A stretch of 64,000 bases of DNA from UBA2334 sp964396895 (GTDB taxonomy: Bacteria; Pseudomonadota; Gammaproteobacteria; Burkholderiales; Burkholderiaceae_C), in NCBI GenBank assembly GCA_964396895.1, contig CAYNGJ010000011.1, positions 1 through 64,000 on the forward strand, given 5' to 3'. The position numbers and the translations under genes were made by a program. Positions 19,609-29,039 of this stretch are shown one piece after another. The number at the start of each line of letters is the position of its first letter. Position 1 is the first letter of the stretch. The notes beneath the pieces were generated by a model. It saw only the letters and a list, made by a program, of their open reading frames with translations. It searched no databases and was not told the origin of the DNA.

Positions 19609-21084
19609 TCAATTAACGGCCGTGGAGTCCCAAATGATGCCTTTGTTATTGAAATTACCCGCGCCAGATTTGTATCCAAAATGAATCTGAATTCGGAAGG
19701 GAGCAGCATCTGCCTTAGAGAAACCCAGTGGAATCAGAAGTGTTTCAGAGGCGCCGGTTGGTGCAGCAACCCTTCTAAACACCACAGACGAAGGATTTGG
19801 CAGCGTCAACTGCGTCCACCCAAGTGCGTTGGCTGTATTCGTGGCCAGGAAAAACCACTGGTCGGTGGTGAAGAACATGGCATTCACTGGAATCAGTCCA
19901 GCAACCCAATATTCCACCGCACCGCCTGCGGACACCTCAGCCTGTCCACGAGTCAGATTGACACGCAAACTGACCAACCCATTCGCATCGGTCTCCACTT
20001 GCGTTGTCATCGACGAGGCGAACCCTGCGGGATTGACCACCAGATTGGCCACGTGCGAACCACATGTAAAGACAATCGTCACTGGTGCGGACAATGCCGC
20101 CGCCGCCGCTGCATTCAGGCGCCACACTGGCGCGTTGGGGTTCAGCGCAGAAATCAAAGAGTCTTGCTGGAGCAAAGCGGTGTCACTGACCGAGCAACTG
20201 GGCAACGTTGCGGTTGATGGGACTGGCTGAACCGTCACTGACGTGGTCGTTGCGCCCACATTCAAACTGGATGAAGACAATGACACCCCTGTCAAACTGG
20301 ACGAGGGAGGCGTGGTGGTTCCACCAGAAGGAGGCGTTGTATTGGTGTTGCAATTGGTGCACGTACCGCCCGTGGGGTCACCGTCGGCGCCAAAGACTGT
20401 ATTGGCATATCCAGTAGCGTATGCATCACGATTGATCTCATAGATACCACCCAACAAGTAGATGGACTCACCTGTCAATACACGAAAATAAATCCACCGA
20501 CCTTCAGTCAATGGAGAACCCGTCAAGCGCGCTTCACCGGACAAACTGATGTTGCCACCATAATTGTGAACCATGACCAACTCTTCGCCCGCCTGCAGTC
20601 TGGCAAAAGCGGTGCTGGTGTTCTGGCTGTTGCGCAGAGTTTCATATTCAGTCGCCGTTGGTGCAGCCGCACGTGTGGGAGCCGCGCCCAAACGAACAGC
20701 CACCGCATAAGACGTATTTTGGGGCAAGTTACCCGTCAAGGAGAAAAACGTAGTGCCAGCAGGAATATATGCTTTGAATTCCCTGAACTGCGAATACCCT
20801 GTGAAATTGAATCCCAAACCACCCGTCACAGATTGACATTGGCTCCTGTACTCGGGATAGCCCAGTACACAACCAGAAACACCTGTCGGGGCAAACTGAT
20901 TCTTAAATCCCAGCAGAGGGTCGGAGTTGACCGTGAACAAATTCCCCTGCGCGTCCAACCCACTGGACTTTACATAGGTAAGTGGAAATTGATGCAGCGA
21001 AATAAACTGGGCGTATGCAGATGTGGCCAACAGCGACAGAAGCACGCATGCGCCGCGTATGAAACGTGTAAAACCAATCATCAT
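19609..21084 (-). CDS. Exported Ser/Thr-rich protein of unknown function
   Basis: This 491-aa protein has a clear signal peptide (LLSLLATSAYAQ). The mature part has an N-terminal domain with paired cysteines (residues about 75-90), a Thr/Pro linker with a CTNCNTNTTPPSGG segment near residue 245, and a C-terminal region of about 230 residues with Cys pairs and beta-strand-like sequence. I do not recognise the family. A strong AGGAGG lies just before two adjacent ATG codons (21084 and 21081); the second has better spacing. It lies between the type I secretion operon and another exported protein, which suggests a cell-surface or extracellular role. Confidence 0.75.
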   Translation of the reverse strand: MMIGFTRFIRGACVLLSLLATSAYAQFISLHQFPLTYVKSSGLDAQGNLFTVNSDPLLGFKNQFAPTGVSGCVLGYPEYRSQCQSVTGGLGFNFTGYSQFREFKAYIPAGTTFFSLTGNLPQNTSYAVAVRLGAAPTRAAAPTATEYETLRNSQNTSTAFARLQAGEELVMVHNYGGNISLSGEARLTGSPLTEGRWIYFRVLTGESIYLLGGIYEINRDAYATGYANTVFGADGDPTGGTCTNCNTNTTPPSGGTTTPPSSSLTGVSLSSSSLNVGATTTSVTVQPVPSTATLPSCSVSDTALLQQDSLISALNPNAPVWRLNAAAAAALSAPVTIVFTCGSHVANLVVNPAGFASSMTTQVETDANGLVSLRVNLTRGQAEVSAGGAVEYWVAGLIPVNAMFFTTDQWFFLATNTANALGWTQLTLPNPSSVVFRRVAAPTGASETLLIPLGFSKADAAPFRIQIHFGYKSGAGNFNNKGIIWDSTAVN

Positions 21085-21111
21085 TACGCCTCCTAAAATC
21101 TACCTGAAAAG

Positions 21112-21137
21112 ACAAAGGCAGCCGTAGCTGCCTTTGT
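21112..21137 (-). terminator. Strong hairpin terminator between two exported-protein genes
   Basis: ACAAAGGCAGC (21112-21122) and GCTGCCTTTGT (21127-21137) form an 11-bp perfect stem with a 4-nt loop. It lies 20 nt past the stop of the 396-aa surface protein gene on the minus strand. A T-rich stretch follows only weakly, so read-through to the 491-aa gene is possible. Confidence 0.75.
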
Positions 21138-21157
21138 GTACATCATTGACGAATCAA

Positions 21158-22348
21158 TTAACGTGTGCTAGCAGCGTAAGCCCATGTGAACTTGCCTGGC
21201 TCTTTGACCATGTAAGTCACCAGAGCTGGCACACCAGCGCGGCCAACGTTCGTGCTGTCAGCAGGAACTGCCACTTGAGCTGCTGCTGCAGTGGGGGCCA
21301 CGAAGCTGACGCGAGCCCAACCTTCAGCGAAAGAACCGGTGGCGATGTTGGTGCCGAACACCATCCACTGGAACTCATCCAGACATGTCTGGGGAGCCAC
21401 TGGCAGAGGAGAAATGTTGAACACGCTACCGACAATCGTATTCTCAGAGTTGTCGTAGATGTTGGCGCTGATGCAGGTCTTGGCGGTGAAGGGGTACTGA
21501 CCATCCGTCACGTTGTTGTAGGTCAACTTCGTGGGGAATGTGAAAGTTGTCAAAGACAGCTTGCCAGCGCCAACAGCGTAAGGAATGGCCAAGTTGTTGG
21601 TCCACAGTGCTTCTTCAACGTCACGCACAGGCGTACGCTGACCAGCCACATCCAGACCAGACACAATGCCCACTTCAACCTTGACAGAGTTGTCGTAGTC
21701 AGCCAGGGCAACCATTGGCAGCGATGCTGCGCCAACGCCAGGCGCATTCGCAGTCACGACACCAGTCAGCACGTTAGGTGTTGCAGCCACGCCAACCAGC
21801 GCAGGAGCGGCAGTGTGAGCGGCCAGAACGTTGGCCTTGGTCACACCAGGACGGAAAGGAGCGACGTCATAGGCGCTGCCCATGATCACTTCGACGTAGC
21901 CTTGGTTAGGCAGAGCAACACGGCCCGTGGAAGCTGCAGTAGCGTTATCGCTCACGATGACAGCAGGAGCTGCTGCGGAAGCGAAAGTTGCACTGTTTTC
22001 CAACTGAATAGAGTCATCGGCGCTGGTCACGACGGAGCGTGTGCAGTTGCCGTTTGCATCCGCAGCAGCGCAAGAAACGGTACCGTTCCAAACGTCGCTG
22101 GGGGACAAGTAGATCAAAAAGTCAAGAACCTCAGCAGAAGTGACGGGGTGACGGAACACCACTTTGGCCACAGCAGATTGCGTCTGGCTGGTGTTGATCA
22201 CTTTCAGGTCCGTGGTCATGCCACCACCGATGAAGTAAGCCGGCGCGAACAGGAAATCACCTGTGCCCTCACGGCTAACATCAACGGCGCTAGCGGAACC
22301 AGCCATCAGCGCAGCGGCAACCGCCGCGATCACGCGTTTTTTAAGCAT
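21158..22348 (-). CDS. Exported surface-type protein, probably highly expressed
   Basis: This 396-aa protein starts with a textbook signal peptide (MLKKRVIAAVAAALMAGSASA). The mature chain is Ala/Val/Thr-rich and contains several Cys, with no recognised domain. The start at 22348 has a GGAGT ribosome-binding site 7 nt upstream; an upstream open frame is not supported. Codon choice is skewed toward a restricted set, unlike nearby glycan genes, which suggests high expression. A sigma70-like promoter with a Crp-type site lies upstream. It could be a porin-like, S-layer-associated or type II-secreted protein; no choice can be made from sequence. Confidence 0.8.
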   Translation of the reverse strand: MLKKRVIAAVAAALMAGSASAVDVSREGTGDFLFAPAYFIGGGMTTDLKVINTSQTQSAVAKVVFRHPVTSAEVLDFLIYLSPSDVWNGTVSCAAADANGNCTRSVVTSADDSIQLENSATFASAAAPAVIVSDNATAASTGRVALPNQGYVEVIMGSAYDVAPFRPGVTKANVLAAHTAAPALVGVAATPNVLTGVVTANAPGVGAASLPMVALADYDNSVKVEVGIVSGLDVAGQRTPVRDVEEALWTNNLAIPYAVGAGKLSLTTFTFPTKLTYNNVTDGQYPFTAKTCISANIYDNSENTIVGSVFNISPLPVAPQTCLDEFQWMVFGTNIATGSFAEGWARVSFVAPTAAAAQVAVPADSTNVGRAGVPALVTYMVKEPGKFTWAYAASTR

Positions 22349-22462
22349 CACTTTTACTCCTACGGGTTGGAAAAAATATAAACAGCTTTCAAGCCAAGTT
22401 GCCTTGATTTTCCTTGAGCTTGTGACGCGAGCCAGATCAGCCCGAGAACCACTGTTGATCGC

Positions 22463-22492
22463 ATCATAGTAGAAAAACAATCTGAGGCTCAA
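22463..22492 (-). promoter_or_regulatory. Candidate promoter of the 396-aa surface protein gene
   Basis: On the minus strand TTGAGC (22492-22487) and TATGAT (22468-22463) are separated by 18 nt, giving a predicted transcript start near 22456 and a leader of about 108 nt. The Crp-type site at 22513-22526 would then be centred near -63, a class I activator position. Confidence 0.5.
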
Positions 22493-22512
22493 GGTACACC
22501 ACCTGGAATCAC

Positions 22513-22526
22513 GTGATGCCCATCAC
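22513..22526. promoter_or_regulatory. Crp/Fnr-type operator upstream of the 396-aa surface protein gene
   Basis: The palindromic core GTGATGCCCATCAC fits GTGA-N6-TCAC. It lies 165 nt upstream of the start codon. A nearly identical core precedes the S-layer-like gene at 42163-42178, and a full TGTGA-N6-TCACA site lies at 37051-37066. Confidence 0.6.
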
Positions 22527-22577
22527 AGGCGCCGGTATTTGTTGCACGATCACCACAAGCCTTCAGACGCCCACAAC

Positions 22578-24353
22578 TCAGGCGTCGGCAAACGGTTGTA
22601 TGCGAAAGAGTACTTTTGGAATGTAGGCCACGGGGTAGCAGCGCACCAGATCAGAGGGGTCTGCAAACCCTGGAAACGCCAACAAGGTCACCGTGCCGAC
22701 ACCATCATCCCATGGCGAGACCGCACCTGAACGTGCGGCTGCAACAGCCACCGCAGGCAACCACCCCACACCATGCATCGGCCGACGTTGGTCTGCTGGC
22801 CAATGGTCGACATCGCATGCAATGACATGCTCCTCGGATATCTGTCCTGACAAGGTGATCAGCTCAAAAACCGCGTCAAACGCCAGGACGCTGTCACGTG
22901 CCATCAGCACCCACCGCTGGCCTTTGTGCTCGACACCCGGACGCTGGCGAGCATCCAACACCCGCACCCGACCATCCAGCGCTGCCATTTCACCCGCCAA
23001 GCGGGCCAAGCCCTCGCAGCTGTCAGCATCGACCACGACGCACAACTCCCAACCACCATGCGTTTGATGAACCATGGAAAAGAACAAGTCAATCAGCTCA
23101 ATCGGCCGCTTGGGACTTGCCCAAAATGAAACATAGGGCCCCGTCCTTCCCCCCGTCGCCAGCGTCGACCCACTGCTTTCGACCACCGACCTATAAACCC
23201 TCCGCATCTGCGCCCAAACAGCCACTGGTAGCCGGTGTTTGGCTTCCCTGGCCAACAGCCTGAACATCGCCGGCATGAGCGACAAGCGCCCCATAGGGCC
23301 ACGAGACTGGAGCAGAAAGCGCGAACGGTCTGAAGAAATCACGCCCATTTGCCGTACAGATTCAGCGTGGTGCACCGCCTGCTTTTTCTCATTTGTCAGC
23401 TGCTCCAGTCGCCGCTCCAGCGCCAGCGCAAGCTGCCTGTCCCCGAGACAGTGCACTCCCGCTTGCCGAGATACAGCATCCAATGCAGGCAACTTGCGCG
23501 CACGCACACTCACACCAGCCGCCAGCGTTCGCACACTGTCCGGGACCAACGCATCCAGTGCTGCGACCACAGGCAGATCCTCGGGGTGCATATTCCCCTT
23601 GGACTGCCGACTCAGCACATCCACACATTGCCCAAGCCCGACTTGCTCCAACACCTTGCGCTGCTCATCTGGCAGCGAAGCCAGGTACACCGACAAGAAC
23701 CAAACCAGGGACCACTTGGGGTGCTGATACGCCTCCACACCGCTCCACTCAATGTCGAAATCTCGAAACCAATGTTTCAGTCCAGCCTCTGTGGCATTGA
23801 AGTAATGGTGGGGATAGGCATGCTCGGGTTGAAGAAACGCCGTGTCCACTTTGGCAACACCCTCCGGCTTCAGAACGCGCCATACCTCCGAAGCAGCAAC
23901 CTCAGGGTATTGCAAGTGCTCGAACACCGCCTGACTGACCACCGCATCGAACACCCCAGCCTTGAAGGGCAAACTGTCTGCAGACCCCACGACATCGGTC
24001 ATGGGAAAGCGGAACACATCCACTTGCACCACGTTGGGGTACTCTATGTGCTTACCGCCAGCCCCCAGATCCAGCACCCACCCGCCGGAGTGGGTATCAA
24101 TGATGTCTTGCGACGCCGTGCTGTAGGGGTGCATGGACACGTTGTCGTCCAATCCCAACGCACGTCCCAATCCTTGCTGAACCATTTCCGCAGGCAACAG
24201 CACCGGGACGCCATTCATTACCGGATAGCGCAGTCCGCACCCTTGGCTGACCAGTTCATCGCGCTCCCATGACAAGTCACCACCACAGGCAGGACATGCC
24301 AGCAGGGGAAGCAGGCGCTTCAGCCGTGCATGTCTTTCTTCAGTGGTTCTCAA
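22578..24353 (-). CDS. Fusion of Zn-ribbon methyltransferase and glycosyltransferase-like domain
   Basis: This 591-aa protein begins with a Trm112-like ribbon (CPACGGDLSW near residue 20), followed by a class I SAM-dependent methyltransferase (VLDLGAGGKHIEYP as motif I, DAVVSQAVFEHLQYPE as motif IV). Its C-terminal 220 residues resemble a glycosyltransferase-type fold (MVHQTHGGWELCVVVDAD). It probably modifies a surface glycan. The start is TTG at 24353: AGGAGG lies 8 nt upstream and the codon overlaps the preceding stop as TTGA. It is the last gene of the glycan cluster. Confidence 0.75.
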   Translation of the reverse strand: MRTTEERHARLKRLLPLLACPACGGDLSWERDELVSQGCGLRYPVMNGVPVLLPAEMVQQGLGRALGLDDNVSMHPYSTASQDIIDTHSGGWVLDLGAGGKHIEYPNVVQVDVFRFPMTDVVGSADSLPFKAGVFDAVVSQAVFEHLQYPEVAASEVWRVLKPEGVAKVDTAFLQPEHAYPHHYFNATEAGLKHWFRDFDIEWSGVEAYQHPKWSLVWFLSVYLASLPDEQRKVLEQVGLGQCVDVLSRQSKGNMHPEDLPVVAALDALVPDSVRTLAAGVSVRARKLPALDAVSRQAGVHCLGDRQLALALERRLEQLTNEKKQAVHHAESVRQMGVISSDRSRFLLQSRGPMGRLSLMPAMFRLLAREAKHRLPVAVWAQMRRVYRSVVESSGSTLATGGRTGPYVSFWASPKRPIELIDLFFSMVHQTHGGWELCVVVDADSCEGLARLAGEMAALDGRVRVLDARQRPGVEHKGQRWVLMARDSVLAFDAVFELITLSGQISEEHVIACDVDHWPADQRRPMHGVGWLPAVAVAAARSGAVSPWDDGVGTVTLLAFPGFADPSDLVRCYPVAYIPKVLFRIQPFADA

Positions 24354-27300
24354 GGCAATTTCCTCCTGGGGGGCCATGCCAAAGAGAAATCTTCGGACTG
24401 ATTGGTCAAATTGGGGCTGTAGCAAGGATCGTGGGCCAGCAATTCTGGCCACCGCTCCTGCAGGATAGCCACTTCTCCGGAAAACCGCCGCTGTTTCTCA
24501 GGTGTGTCCTCCAAGCCCCGGGAGACAGATTCGTGGTGCACCATTTCTGCAAACGGTGTCCATACGTTGCGGTAACCGGCAGCATGCACCCTCAGGCAAA
24601 AATCCACGTCATTGAAAGCCACTTGCAGGGATTCATCCAACCCACCCACTGCATCAAAAATCTGCTTCTTCACCAACAAACAGGCAGCCGTGACCGCCAA
24701 AAAATCCTGCGCCAGCACTGCGCGCCCCATGTAACCGTGTCGACCACGAGGCAGGTATTTGTGAGCATGGCCGGCAACCCCGCAAACCATGATGACACCA
24801 CCGTGTTGCAAGCGGCCATCGGGATACCAGAGCCGGGCACCCACACAACCGACGTTGTTCTCCAGCGCAATACCAACCATTTCTCCCAGCCAGCCCGGAT
24901 GGGTGAGTTCAATGTCATTGTTCAGCAAGACCACGTACTCACCTCGCGCCATCTCCCGAACAGCCTTGTTGTTCAGCGCTGAAAAATTGAATGGCCGGGC
25001 GTCTCGCATCACGCGAATTTCACCCGCCATCTCTCTTTCAGCCATCAAACCCAAAGCCCCTGGGTCATCGCTGCCGTTGTCGATCACGATCACTTCATAG
25101 GATCGGTAGGTAGTCTGGCGCAATGTATCCAAACACATGCGAAGCAACGCCTCACCGTTGCGGGTCGGTATCACGATGGACACCAGCGGCTCTTTTTCAG
25201 GCAAATGCCAGCACACCCGGTACATTCCCGGCGCTTCTTCCGCCTCGACGACACGGCCACTCAACCCACGCCGATCCAAATGGGCCTGCAACGCCCGCTG
25301 GCCAGCCGTGAATGCATACGACTTCTCTTGATGGCCACCTGCCGTCGAGCCCACGGTCACCCGCCAGTGATACAACACATGCGGCAAATGGCCGATCTCT
25401 GACGGCTGGAGTGCGTCCACCGCACGCAACACCAGGTCGTAGTCCTGCGCACCTTCATATCCGAGACGAAGCCCACCCAGTGTGCGGAGCAATTCACGGT
25501 CATACACCGCAAAGTGACACATGTAGTTGTGGGACCTCAGCAACCCCAGGTTGAAGTCCGGCTTGAAGTACGGATCGAACCTGCTGCCATCCAAGGCCAA
25601 TTTGTCTTCATCTGAGTACAGCAAACGGGTACCAGGATGCGCTTGCAACCACTCTGCAACCCGCAACAACGCATGCGGCGCCAGCACATCGTCATGATCC
25701 AGAAACGCCACATGGTCACCAGCGCTCATATCAATGGCCGTGTTCGAGGCTGCTGAAATGTGCTGATTCCGTGTGTGCCGCACCACTTTGATGCGAGCAT
25801 CTGCTGCACTGAACTCCGCCAGCACGCGCGACACGTGCGGTGCGGTGGAGGCATCGTCACAAATGCACAGCTCCCAATTTTGGTACACCTGCGCTTGCAC
25901 AGATGCAATCGCCTGTGCCAGGTCCCGCTCCTGCGCGTTGTAAACCGGCATCACAATCGAGATCAGGGGGCGGGTAGCGAGTGCAGCAACACCGTCCTCC
26001 AACAAGGCCAGCCCTGCATCATCCAGACGGTCAAACTGAGCGACCCAATCTGTGTATGTCCTGGTCAACTCACCCCCAGCAACAGTAACCACCTCGGTGA
26101 CAGAGGCAGCTTCGCGCTCAACCAGCCCACTCAGTCCCTCGACACGAACAACCTCCAGGCTGCGCTCAGCGGCGCGGAACCAGCCCAGACGCTTGGCGGC
26201 GTGCAAAAAACGCGTCACCATTCGCACGGGACGCGTCAACCGCCAGGACCGACTGCCCACCACCTGCGAAAAACGAGCCAAGTGCTGTTCGGCACGCAAC
26301 TCGGCCTGATACAACCTGGCATGGAGCGACTCCAGTTCTGCCAATTGAGCGGCGTTCTGCGCGTGAGAATCCACACGCAACCGATCCCATTGTGCTGAAA
26401 GCACCTTCAATTCAGACTCTGTATTTCGAAGTTGCACCAACCACTCGTCCGATTGCGCACGTGCAGCATCCCGGTCCTGGCGCACCAGCAACCAATCCGC
26501 TCGCCATTGGTCCCTGTCCGCGCACGCCGCGTCATGGGCCGTTCTCAGCGCATGGGCATCCATCCGTGCGGCATCGGCTTCACCCAAAGACCGCTGACCA
26601 TTGAGTTGCTCCGCCCGCAAATCGGCATGCACCCTGGTCAGGTCTTCCTGAAGCCCGCTCACCCGACGCAACAACTGTCGGCGGTCAAGTGACCGGTGCA
26701 CCAATTCAAAAAAAGCGGCCTCGTCCAAACGCCGGCCCCATTTGGCAAAAATCGCCTCAGTGGCCTTGCGGCCACGCACAACGTCCACCGAAACGCCAGC
26801 ACCAGCACCCTCACCAACCCGGTACGCAGCGGAAATGCCGGGCACACGCTCAAAGCGTCCAAAGGACTCCACCTGCAACCAGAAGTCCCAGTCTTCGTAC
26901 AGATCAAAAGCCTCATCAAACCTGGCGCCGCCGTGCCACACCTGGCGAGAAAACAACACCGAATGGATGGGGAGGAAATTGCCGTACATCAACTCCCTGG
27001 GTGCATACGGCTGCTCGAACACCACCCCAGTTGGTGCGCCATCGCTTCCAATGCACTCAACATCCGAGTAATACGCCACAGCATCTCTGCTTTGACGGAT
27101 ACGGGTCACCAACTTGTTGACATGGTCTGCGTACAGCCAGTCATCGTCGTCCAGGAAAAGAATCCACTCTCCCTTCGCGTGGGACAAGCCCAGGTTGGCT
27201 GCCGACGAACGGCCCAACGGGCTCACGCCTCCCACCCAACGGACACCCTCCCACGCAGGAAACTCAGCCGCCAATGCGGGCGACCCCGACGCGTTCACCA

Positions 27301-28132
27301 ACACCAACTCACATCGGGGGTAGGTTTGCCCCAACACCGACGTCACCGCGTCTGGCAGCGTGGCACGCCCCTGGGTACGCACCACCACCGATACCAGCGG
27401 GACATCGTCGGGCACGACTGCCAGCCCCTGCCGACGCAGTCCTGCCGCCGGTGACTCAATCGCCAATCGCCTCAGCGCCTCAGGCGCATAACGCTCAAAA
27501 GCCTCAACATGGCCACTCTGCAACACCGTCAGTGCCCGATAGCGGTTCAATGAGCCCACAAAATCGGCGTAGGGAAGCACCCCTTCCTGACTGACGAAGC
27601 TGGCCATGGCCTTCGCCTTCATCTCCCAGACGGAAGTGACATCGACCAGACAGTTCGCCCTCAAAGGCGCACTCACCTCGTAGAGGCACAACACCCGGTC
27701 CCCCCCCATGCGGCGCACTGCCTCCATCGCCGCCATGGCGCACACCCGATGGTCGGGGTGCGCCTCCCACAACGAGGGGGCGTACACAACACACTGGGGC
27801 GTTTCCTCCAGACACGCCATCATCCGAAGCACCAGCGCCTCGTTGAAAATCAATCCTCGGTCAGGCAGATCCCAGGCCTGCAAGGTATGGCCCAACACCA
27901 CAGCAGCGGCGCGACTCTCATCCAGGCGTCCATCGGCCCTTGTATCGGCTTGGCAGTCCCCGGTCGTCAGCAAAACCACTTGGACACGGTGCCCACTCAG
28001 CACATGCAAAGCAATGCTGCCGCCACAACCAAACACCTCGTCGTCAGGGTGAGGCGCAAACACCCAGACATCGGGCGCAGAAGGCACAGCACTCAAGCTG
28101 TACGGAATCACATCGGTTTCTTGGAAATTCAT
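24350..28132 (-). CDS. PIG-L deacetylase fused to three GT2 glycosyltransferase domains
   Basis: This 1260-aa multidomain protein begins with a PIG-L/LmbE metal-dependent deacetylase (HPDDEVFGCGG at about residues 28-38 and the AHPDHR metal motif near 135). A GT2 domain follows (VSVVVRTQGR, FLDDDDW; about 250-440), then a coiled-coil stretch (about 480-620). Two more GT2 domains occur: ISIVMPVYNAQ with FLDHDDV (about 715-900) and VSIVIPTRNG with LLNNDIEL (about 985-1210). It likely builds and de-N-acetylates a surface glycan in the cytoplasm. The start at 28132 fits the PIG-L N terminus. It is one of the largest genes in the window. Confidence 0.88.
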   Translation of the reverse strand: MNFQETDVIPYSLSAVPSAPDVWVFAPHPDDEVFGCGGSIALHVLSGHRVQVVLLTTGDCQADTRADGRLDESRAAAVVLGHTLQAWDLPDRGLIFNEALVLRMMACLEETPQCVVYAPSLWEAHPDHRVCAMAAMEAVRRMGGDRVLCLYEVSAPLRANCLVDVTSVWEMKAKAMASFVSQEGVLPYADFVGSLNRYRALTVLQSGHVEAFERYAPEALRRLAIESPAAGLRRQGLAVVPDDVPLVSVVVRTQGRATLPDAVTSVLGQTYPRCELVLVNASGSPALAAEFPAWEGVRWVGGVSPLGRSSAANLGLSHAKGEWILFLDDDDWLYADHVNKLVTRIRQSRDAVAYYSDVECIGSDGAPTGVVFEQPYAPRELMYGNFLPIHSVLFSRQVWHGGARFDEAFDLYEDWDFWLQVESFGRFERVPGISAAYRVGEGAGAGVSVDVVRGRKATEAIFAKWGRRLDEAAFFELVHRSLDRRQLLRRVSGLQEDLTRVHADLRAEQLNGQRSLGEADAARMDAHALRTAHDAACADRDQWRADWLLVRQDRDAARAQSDEWLVQLRNTESELKVLSAQWDRLRVDSHAQNAAQLAELESLHARLYQAELRAEQHLARFSQVVGSRSWRLTRPVRMVTRFLHAAKRLGWFRAAERSLEVVRVEGLSGLVEREAASVTEVVTVAGGELTRTYTDWVAQFDRLDDAGLALLEDGVAALATRPLISIVMPVYNAQERDLAQAIASVQAQVYQNWELCICDDASTAPHVSRVLAEFSAADARIKVVRHTRNQHISAASNTAIDMSAGDHVAFLDHDDVLAPHALLRVAEWLQAHPGTRLLYSDEDKLALDGSRFDPYFKPDFNLGLLRSHNYMCHFAVYDRELLRTLGGLRLGYEGAQDYDLVLRAVDALQPSEIGHLPHVLYHWRVTVGSTAGGHQEKSYAFTAGQRALQAHLDRRGLSGRVVEAEEAPGMYRVCWHLPEKEPLVSIVIPTRNGEALLRMCLDTLRQTTYRSYEVIVIDNGSDDPGALGLMAEREMAGEIRVMRDARPFNFSALNNKAVREMARGEYVVLLNNDIELTHPGWLGEMVGIALENNVGCVGARLWYPDGRLQHGGVIMVCGVAGHAHKYLPRGRHGYMGRAVLAQDFLAVTAACLLVKKQIFDAVGGLDESLQVAFNDVDFCLRVHAAGYRNVWTPFAEMVHHESVSRGLEDTPEKQRRFSGEVAILQERWPELLAHDPCYSPNLTNQSEDFSLAWPPRRKLP

Positions 28133-28189
28133 TCGATTGTTGCGCGAGCCACCCCACACGCGCCCACACAGGCGCGTACGCAGATGCCA

Positions 28190-29014
28190 TCAGCGCCCTT
28201 TATTCTGTTGTTGCAGCAACGCCTCGAAGGGGTTTACCCCCGGAGCTGCGGCTGGCACATTCAATGGAGGCTGCTGTGCCGCCTGATTGGCCAAAGCAGA
28301 CGCCAGCGCCGCCCCCAAGCCGCCCATTGCCACAGGCGTAGCAGCAGGCGCGACAGCACCTGGCACGGCGCCTGGGCTGGCAACGGCCGCCTGAGCCGGT
28401 GGTGGCGCATTAAAACCCTGAGGTGGCGGCGCGCCTCCCGCTTCCGCACTCCCAGCCGGTGCCAACCCGGGGAAGTTTCCACTGCCCGGCTGGCCCAGTT
28501 TCAGCGACGCTGGGGCGCCTTGGCGATCCGCCTTTGTGCCGAACCTGATCCACTGCCGACCGCCTGGCGCCTCCAGCAACACCTGATCTGCCTGCACCTG
28601 CGCCAAGACGAACTCACCCAACTGAGCACCCACAGACACCGATGCCAGACCAGAGCTCCCCACAGGCACCGACGAAAAGCGCTTGCCAAGTTTCAGCAGC
28701 GCCTTTTGCACACCCCCTGCCATCACCACGCCATACACAGACAGATCTTCTTCCGTCACAGGGGCCGGCGCAGGCGGTGGCGCAACGGGTGCCACGCGCT
28801 CTGGCCACAGCTTTCTGGCGGGATCAAACGGGTTGGACTGATTCAGTCCACCCAACGCAGGCATGGGCAGCGCCACGGCTTTTGGCACTGTCGCAGGGGC
28901 CGCTGGCTGCAACGTGGCATTCGTTGCATTTTGGGCACACACAATGGCAGGCAGCAGCACCAAAGCCAGAGAGCCCGCCGCACGCCCGCAGTGATACAAC
29001 ATCCGCACCTTCAA
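28190..29014 (-). CDS. Exported Pro/Ala-rich protein, GspC/PilP-like core
   Basis: This 274-aa protein has a signal peptide or N-terminal anchor (LALVLLPAIVCAQ), a NPFDPARKLWPE segment, and a domain (residues about 92-165, VYGVVMAGGVQKALLKLG then GAQLGEFVLAQVQADQVLLE) resembling the homology region of type II secretion GspC or PilP. The last 100 residues are low-complexity Ala/Pro/Gly. It sits among glycan genes rather than in a gsp operon, though gspD lies at the right end of the window. The GspC resemblance is moderate. Confidence 0.6.
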   Translation of the reverse strand: MKVRMLYHCGRAAGSLALVLLPAIVCAQNATNATLQPAAPATVPKAVALPMPALGGLNQSNPFDPARKLWPERVAPVAPPPAPAPVTEEDLSVYGVVMAGGVQKALLKLGKRFSSVPVGSSGLASVSVGAQLGEFVLAQVQADQVLLEAPGGRQWIRFGTKADRQGAPASLKLGQPGSGNFPGLAPAGSAEAGGAPPPQGFNAPPPAQAAVASPGAVPGAVAPAATPVAMGGLGAALASALANQAAQQPPLNVPAAAPGVNPFEALLQQQNKGR

Positions 29015-29039
29015 CCCCAGTCATTAGAAGAAACCGCGA

